From contig JAHRHW010000182.1 in the NCBI GenBank assembly GCA_019100305.1, positions 1-8,544 of the forward strand: a DNA stretch of 8,544 nt. Direction: 5' to 3'. The position numbers and the translations under genes were made by a program. This document shows positions 5,503 to 8,544 of the stretch, in pieces. Under the pieces are notes generated by a model. The model made no database searches, was not told the DNA's origin, and saw nothing but the letters and a program-made list of their open reading frames with translations. Position 1 is the first letter of the stretch. Every line of letters starts with the position of its first letter. Origin of the DNA: Candidatus Thiodiazotropha taylori (lineage in GTDB: Bacteria > Pseudomonadota > Gammaproteobacteria > Chromatiales > Chromatiaceae).

Positions 5503-6867
5503 CTACTTTGCAAGCTTCAACCTCTGACGGATATCATCGCTGGCCTGTTGCAGTATTGAGTCCTTATCCACGCTATCGAGAATCTGCTGCACAATGGTTT
5601 TCGGACCTTCACTACCCCAGGAGCGGCCCTGGGAGAAGTAGCGCTGTGCCGCCAGCCCCACCACATAGGTCGTGTAGTAGCCCATGCCACCTTGAGCAGC
5701 CGCAGTCACCACGGTCGAAAGCCCGGCACTGCTCGCTTTGAGTGCACTGGCCGCGAGATTCACACTCCACACCGTGGCCATCAGCAGAGCCATCTGGGAA
5801 CCGATGGTCTTGATCAACTGTCCGGCTTCACCCCGGGTAACCGACATACCGTAGACCCTTGCCAGATGTACAACCATTGAGGCATCCAGCGCCAAAGCCG
5901 CGACCAGATCGGCAACCGGTATCGGGTTGACGGCAACCGCAACCCCTTTACCCAGACAGTAGCCCCGGATCACTCTCTCCGCCACTTCCTGGCGTATCGC
6001 AACCACCCGCTCAGCCACCTCATCGCTCAACTGACCGGCAAACAGGCTGGCATTCAATGCAGAGAGCGCCATGCCCTCCTTTTCGATCAACATCCAGAGC
6101 GTGTCAGTCAACACCATAACATCCGCTTGCGGCGTTTTTCTGATCTCCTGCTCCTCACCCTGCTCATCCTCCTGCAGATAGATCCGCTCTGCAGGTCTTG
6201 CCGCTGTGGCAACGATATATTCGCTCGAGACAATTCCGGCGAGTTTCTCCTGCAGGCTGCCGAGCAACAGTTCCAGTTCATCGGTGGTATATCGGTCAGC
6301 TTTGTTCAGCACCACAACCAAAGGCCGATTCAATTGAGACAGCTTCTGCATTGCCTGAAGCTCCGTCTGGGTCAAATCACTGTCCACCACAAACAGTACC
6401 AGATCCGCGCGGCTCGCCACATCTTCGGCCATGCGTTCACGCTCCTCGCCACTGATTTCGTTGATACCGGGCGTGTCGATCAGAAATATCCCGGATGCCT
6501 CAACTTCACGCCAGGCCGCCATATCGCTATGGCGAGTCTCACCGTGCAATGCACTGACTGCGAAACGCTGCTCGCCCAGCAGTGCATTCAGTAATGCGGA
6601 CTTACCCACGCTGACGCGGCCAAAAACCGCGATATGCAGATGCCCATGCTCCAACTTGTCGAGCATTGCCTGAACCTGGTGAAAATCGTCCTTAAGTGAA
6701 TCACGCACAGATTCAGGTAACCGGTCATCACTCAGCAACTCACGTAGGTTCTCCCGCGCCAACTGCAGGTGGCCATCATTCTCCGATTGCTGCTCGTCAA
6801 TCTTTTTTGATGAGCTGTTCCAGGGTGAGCCGCGCAAAATGTTTTGCACGTGCTTCCAGATTTCCAC
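5503..6867 (-). CDS. GTPase with C-terminal DUF697 domain, soluble N-terminus
   Basis: A 454-residue TRAFAC-class (Era/dynamin-like) GTPase. Motifs: G1 GRVSVGKS (83-90), G2 Thr T111, G3 DTPG (131-134), G4 NKAD (188-191), and a G5-like ATAA (220-223). After a linker, residues about 290-410 form a DUF697 (YcjF-like) region with NPIPVADL (314-321), LARVYGMSV (335-343) and hydrophobic helices that may associate with the membrane. The N-terminal 75 residues are predicted helical with no membrane segment. The residue after DTPG is Ile, not Gln, as in hydrophobic-substituted GTPases. The start is GTG at 6867 with GAGGAG 7 nt before it; that site lies inside the upstream paralogue, whose frame overlaps by 71 bp, implying translational coupling. 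Likely works with that paralogue; the cellular process is unknown. Confidence 0.9.
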   Translation of the reverse strand: MEIWKHVQNILRGSPWNSSSKKIDEQQSENDGHLQLARENLRELLSDDRLPESVRDSLKDDFHQVQAMLDKLEHGHLHIAVFGRVSVGKSALLNALLGEQRFAVSALHGETRHSDMAAWREVEASGIFLIDTPGINEISGEERERMAEDVASRADLVLFVVDSDLTQTELQAMQKLSQLNRPLVVVLNKADRYTTDELELLLGSLQEKLAGIVSSEYIVATAARPAERIYLQEDEQGEEQEIRKTPQADVMVLTDTLWMLIEKEGMALSALNASLFAGQLSDEVAERVVAIRQEVAERVIRGYCLGKGVAVAVNPIPVADLVAALALDASMVVHLARVYGMSVTRGEAGQLIKTIGSQMALLMATVWSVNLAASALKASSAGLSTVVTAAAQGGMGYYTTYVVGLAAQRYFSQGRSWGSEGPKTIVQQILDSVDKDSILQQASDDIRQRLKLAK

Positions 6868-8305
6868 TCATTGTCTCCTCAAATTTATCCAAGACCACAC
6901 TCTTTTCCAGAGTTTCCCCCTGTTCGAGGGTTTCAATTACGGACTCACCCAGGCTCTGAAATATCAGTCCATAAGCCACGGCGTGAGTCGCCCCTCCTGT
7001 GACCGTGCCCAGACCGGGAAATGCTTTCAATACATTTCCCGCCAGTGCCAACAGCAGAGTCATGCGCTTACCCACATGCTGGCCGGCCTGTTCCACCAAC
7101 TGCTCAAGATCCACATCTTTCACTCTTATCCCATAGAGTTCGCAGAGTGCACCGACCATCTTGATACCCAAATAGCCTTGAATCAGTATATCGGTGCCCG
7201 GGCTGACCGCCGCCATCGCTCCAAGCATTGCCTTATGGGTATACTCTTTTACCAGTTTTTGTCCCTTCTGCTTTCGATGCTCCACTGTCGCCGTATGGAG
7301 TTTTTCTGCACCGAGATGCAGAAGGCTTTGATCTCTCTGCTGCTCCAGGGTATCACTTTGCTGGTCAATCCTGTTGTGGATCTCTGCCAAAAGAGAATCC
7401 ACCTGTGGCGGTCGTTCACGCAGCGCCCGCTGCTCATTCCCCTCTGCATCGATTCTGATCAACTCCTCCTGGCCACCAGCCTGAACTGACACCACATTGT
7501 CGATCCCGGGCAGCTGACTGACGAGCCGTTGCATAATGGCAGCCAGGTCTTCATCGGTGTATCGATCCCGTTTATTCAGTGCGACAATCAATGGACGTTC
7601 AAAGGTCTGCAGCTCTACCATTTCCCGATGTTGATCGCGCGTCAGCTCGGCATCACAAACATAGACCACCAGATGTGCACGTCGTGCTTCTTCCCGGGCA
7701 ACCTGTACCCGCGCCTCATTACTGTCAAGGATACCGGGGGCATCGGTAAATATAAGTGGTTGACCCTGGATTTCACAATGGTAATGCTCAACAGCTTTGG
7801 TAGTACCCGCCCTTGGGTCGGTCTGAATCTCCTCAACCCCGGTGATCGCCTTGATCAGTGCACTTTTACCGGCGGATACCGGCCCAAAAAAGGCCACATA
7901 ACGCTCGGCACTCTTGCTACGTTGATCCAGTTCATAAAGCTCCTGCCGGGCCTGTGAAACATCAACCCCCTTCTCATCGGCTTTTGCCAATGCGCTTTCG
8001 AATGCTTCACGATCTTCAGGCAGTGGTATCTGCCGCTGTGCAGGAAGCTGCTGTTTTGCCGAATCACCCGGCTTCAGCAGTCGCCAGATGAGAAAAAACA
8101 GCCCCAAGCTGAAGAGAAAGAGCCCTACCCCATAGAAGATCAGCAGTCTGGGCGAGAGCTGATCGAGCAAATGCCAGATATTCAGAGCAGACTCAGTAAG
8201 TTGAAGAGTAAGCAATAGAATCAATAGTCCTAGAAACAGGATCAACATCAGCAGAATCAACCTGTATATTCGCTTCGATGATCGATTTTTCTGCTGCTCT
8301 ATCAT
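6797..8305 (-). CDS. Membrane-anchored GTPase with DUF697 domain
   Basis: A 502-residue protein, first gene of the operon. Two N-terminal transmembrane segments (about 13-35 and 53-76) with basic residues before the first (KRIYR) anchor it in the inner membrane. The GTPase domain follows in the cytoplasm: G1 GPVSAGKS (141-148), G2 Thr within GTT (167-169), G3 DAPG (188-191), G4 NKRD (244-247). A charged linker with predicted coiled coil (about 305-350) leads to a DUF697 region (about 355-460) containing SPGTDILIQ, CELYGIRV and KAFPGLG. The G1 motif has Ser at the fourth position (GxxSxGKS), as in dynamins, and Ile follows DAPG. The start ATG has AGG 8 nt upstream (8316-8314). It overlaps the downstream paralogue by 71 bp. 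E. coli YcjX/YcjF is a distant parallel where GTPase-like and DUF697 parts are separate proteins. Confidence 0.9.
   Translation of the reverse strand: MIEQQKNRSSKRIYRLILLMLILFLGLLILLLTLQLTESALNIWHLLDQLSPRLLIFYGVGLFLFSLGLFFLIWRLLKPGDSAKQQLPAQRQIPLPEDREAFESALAKADEKGVDVSQARQELYELDQRSKSAERYVAFFGPVSAGKSALIKAITGVEEIQTDPRAGTTKAVEHYHCEIQGQPLIFTDAPGILDSNEARVQVAREEARRAHLVVYVCDAELTRDQHREMVELQTFERPLIVALNKRDRYTDEDLAAIMQRLVSQLPGIDNVVSVQAGGQEELIRIDAEGNEQRALRERPPQVDSLLAEIHNRIDQQSDTLEQQRDQSLLHLGAEKLHTATVEHRKQKGQKLVKEYTHKAMLGAMAAVSPGTDILIQGYLGIKMVGALCELYGIRVKDVDLEQLVEQAGQHVGKRMTLLLALAGNVLKAFPGLGTVTGGATHAVAYGLIFQSLGESVIETLEQGETLEKSVVLDKFEETMSGNLEARAKHFARLTLEQLIKKD
6875..6880 (-). promoter_or_regulatory. Internal ribosome binding site deciding the GTG start
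   Basis: On the minus strand GAGGAG is followed by ACAATGA and then GTG (6867-6865), a 7-nt spacing. It lies within the coding sequence of the upstream GTPase, 78 bp before that gene ends. An ATG within the spacer (6871-6869) is in the upstream gene's own frame, so it does not start the downstream protein. Confidence 0.7.
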
Positions 8306-8430
8306 TGATAAAACCTAATTGATACCTTTCGTATTGACCTGGCAACCCTACCGGAGACTCACAGACGCTCAATGTATGTCATGTTATTATTCATCAGGCA
8401 AGTGAATATGTCGTAAACCGTCACCAGTTA

Positions 8431-8544
8431 CTAGGGCCTGTTAACACTAATTCAATGCGTCCTGTTGTGCCTGAAAAAGCGCCAATCAAGGCGCGAGGAG
8501 CGTAGTTTGGTTGTTCCAAATGAGCGACGAGCAACGCCGAGTGG
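8431..8544. repeat. Probable dispersed palindromic repeat, left part
   Basis: From CTAGGGCCTGTTAACA onward the sequence is non-coding and rich in hairpins: GCGCC-AATCAA-GGCGC (8479-8494) and TTTGG-TTGTT-CCAAA (8506-8520), with near-repeats GCGAGGAGCG and GCGACGAGCA around the second. The end GAGTGG partly mirrors CCAATC at 8482-8487, suggesting the right half of a larger palindrome continues beyond the window. It resembles a MITE or REP-like element whose end starts GGGCCTGTTAACA, reminiscent of insertion-sequence termini. Copy number cannot be judged here. Confidence 0.5.

Noticed and set aside
6127..7957. Several plus-strand open frames opposite the GTPase genes
   Set aside because: All are antisense shadows of genes with complete GTPase motifs; none has a domain or start signal.
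8319..8345. TTGCCA plus TATCAA as promoter of the GTPase operon on the minus strand
   Set aside because: Spacing is 15 bp and the implied start site would fall on the ribosome binding site, so it is not a sensible promoter.
1..8544. CRISPR array, tRNA, rRNA, prophage or defence island
   Set aside because: No regularly spaced repeats, no cloverleaf or rRNA-like sequence, and no integrase, Cas, nuclease or toxin motifs. The dynamin-like GTPases alone are not enough to call a defence system.

Overview
This 8.5-kb chromosomal window looks like a moderate-GC gammaproteobacterium. The evidence is a MupP/Gph-type phosphatase tail followed by a YciK-like dehydrogenase (the order known from Pseudomonas), a Kef-type CPA2 antiporter, and a pair of DUF697 GTPases. 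The overall feel is of a Chromatiales-like or sulfur-oxidising lineage, but that is only an impression; no marker gene fixes the genus.

Layout. At the left edge is the 3' end of a HAD phosphatase gene (to 139), then a yciK-like SDR gene (257-1018), both on the plus strand. A gap of about 480 bp (1019-1496) holds a strong hairpin, a doubtful 52-residue ORF and two terminator-like hairpins. It separates these genes from a convergent minus-strand antiporter gene (1497-3242). About 790 bp with no intact gene follows (3243-4035), with several perfect inverted repeats and a possible decayed gene. Next come three plus-strand genes: a 78-residue ferredoxin-fold protein resembling a heavy-metal-associated (HMA) domain without its CXXC motif (4036-4272), an 81-residue Cys/His-rich protein (4367-4612), and a DUF2461/TIGR02453 protein (4726-5415). 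The right third is a convergent minus-strand operon of two paralogous GTPase-DUF697 proteins: a membrane-anchored one transcribed first (8305-6797) and a soluble-N-terminus one (6867-5503). Their reading frames overlap by 71 bp, and a strong ribosome binding site for the second lies inside the first. The window ends inside what looks like a dispersed palindromic repeat (8431-8544).

How the genes relate. Most are ordinary housekeeping or accessory genes in separate units. The clearest functional unit is the GTPase pair, likely made in a coupled way and acting together at the inner membrane. The two small proteins at 4036-4612 may form a second unit involved in metal or redox chemistry, but this is speculative. 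I see no CRISPR array, tRNA, rRNA, prophage or recognisable defence system.
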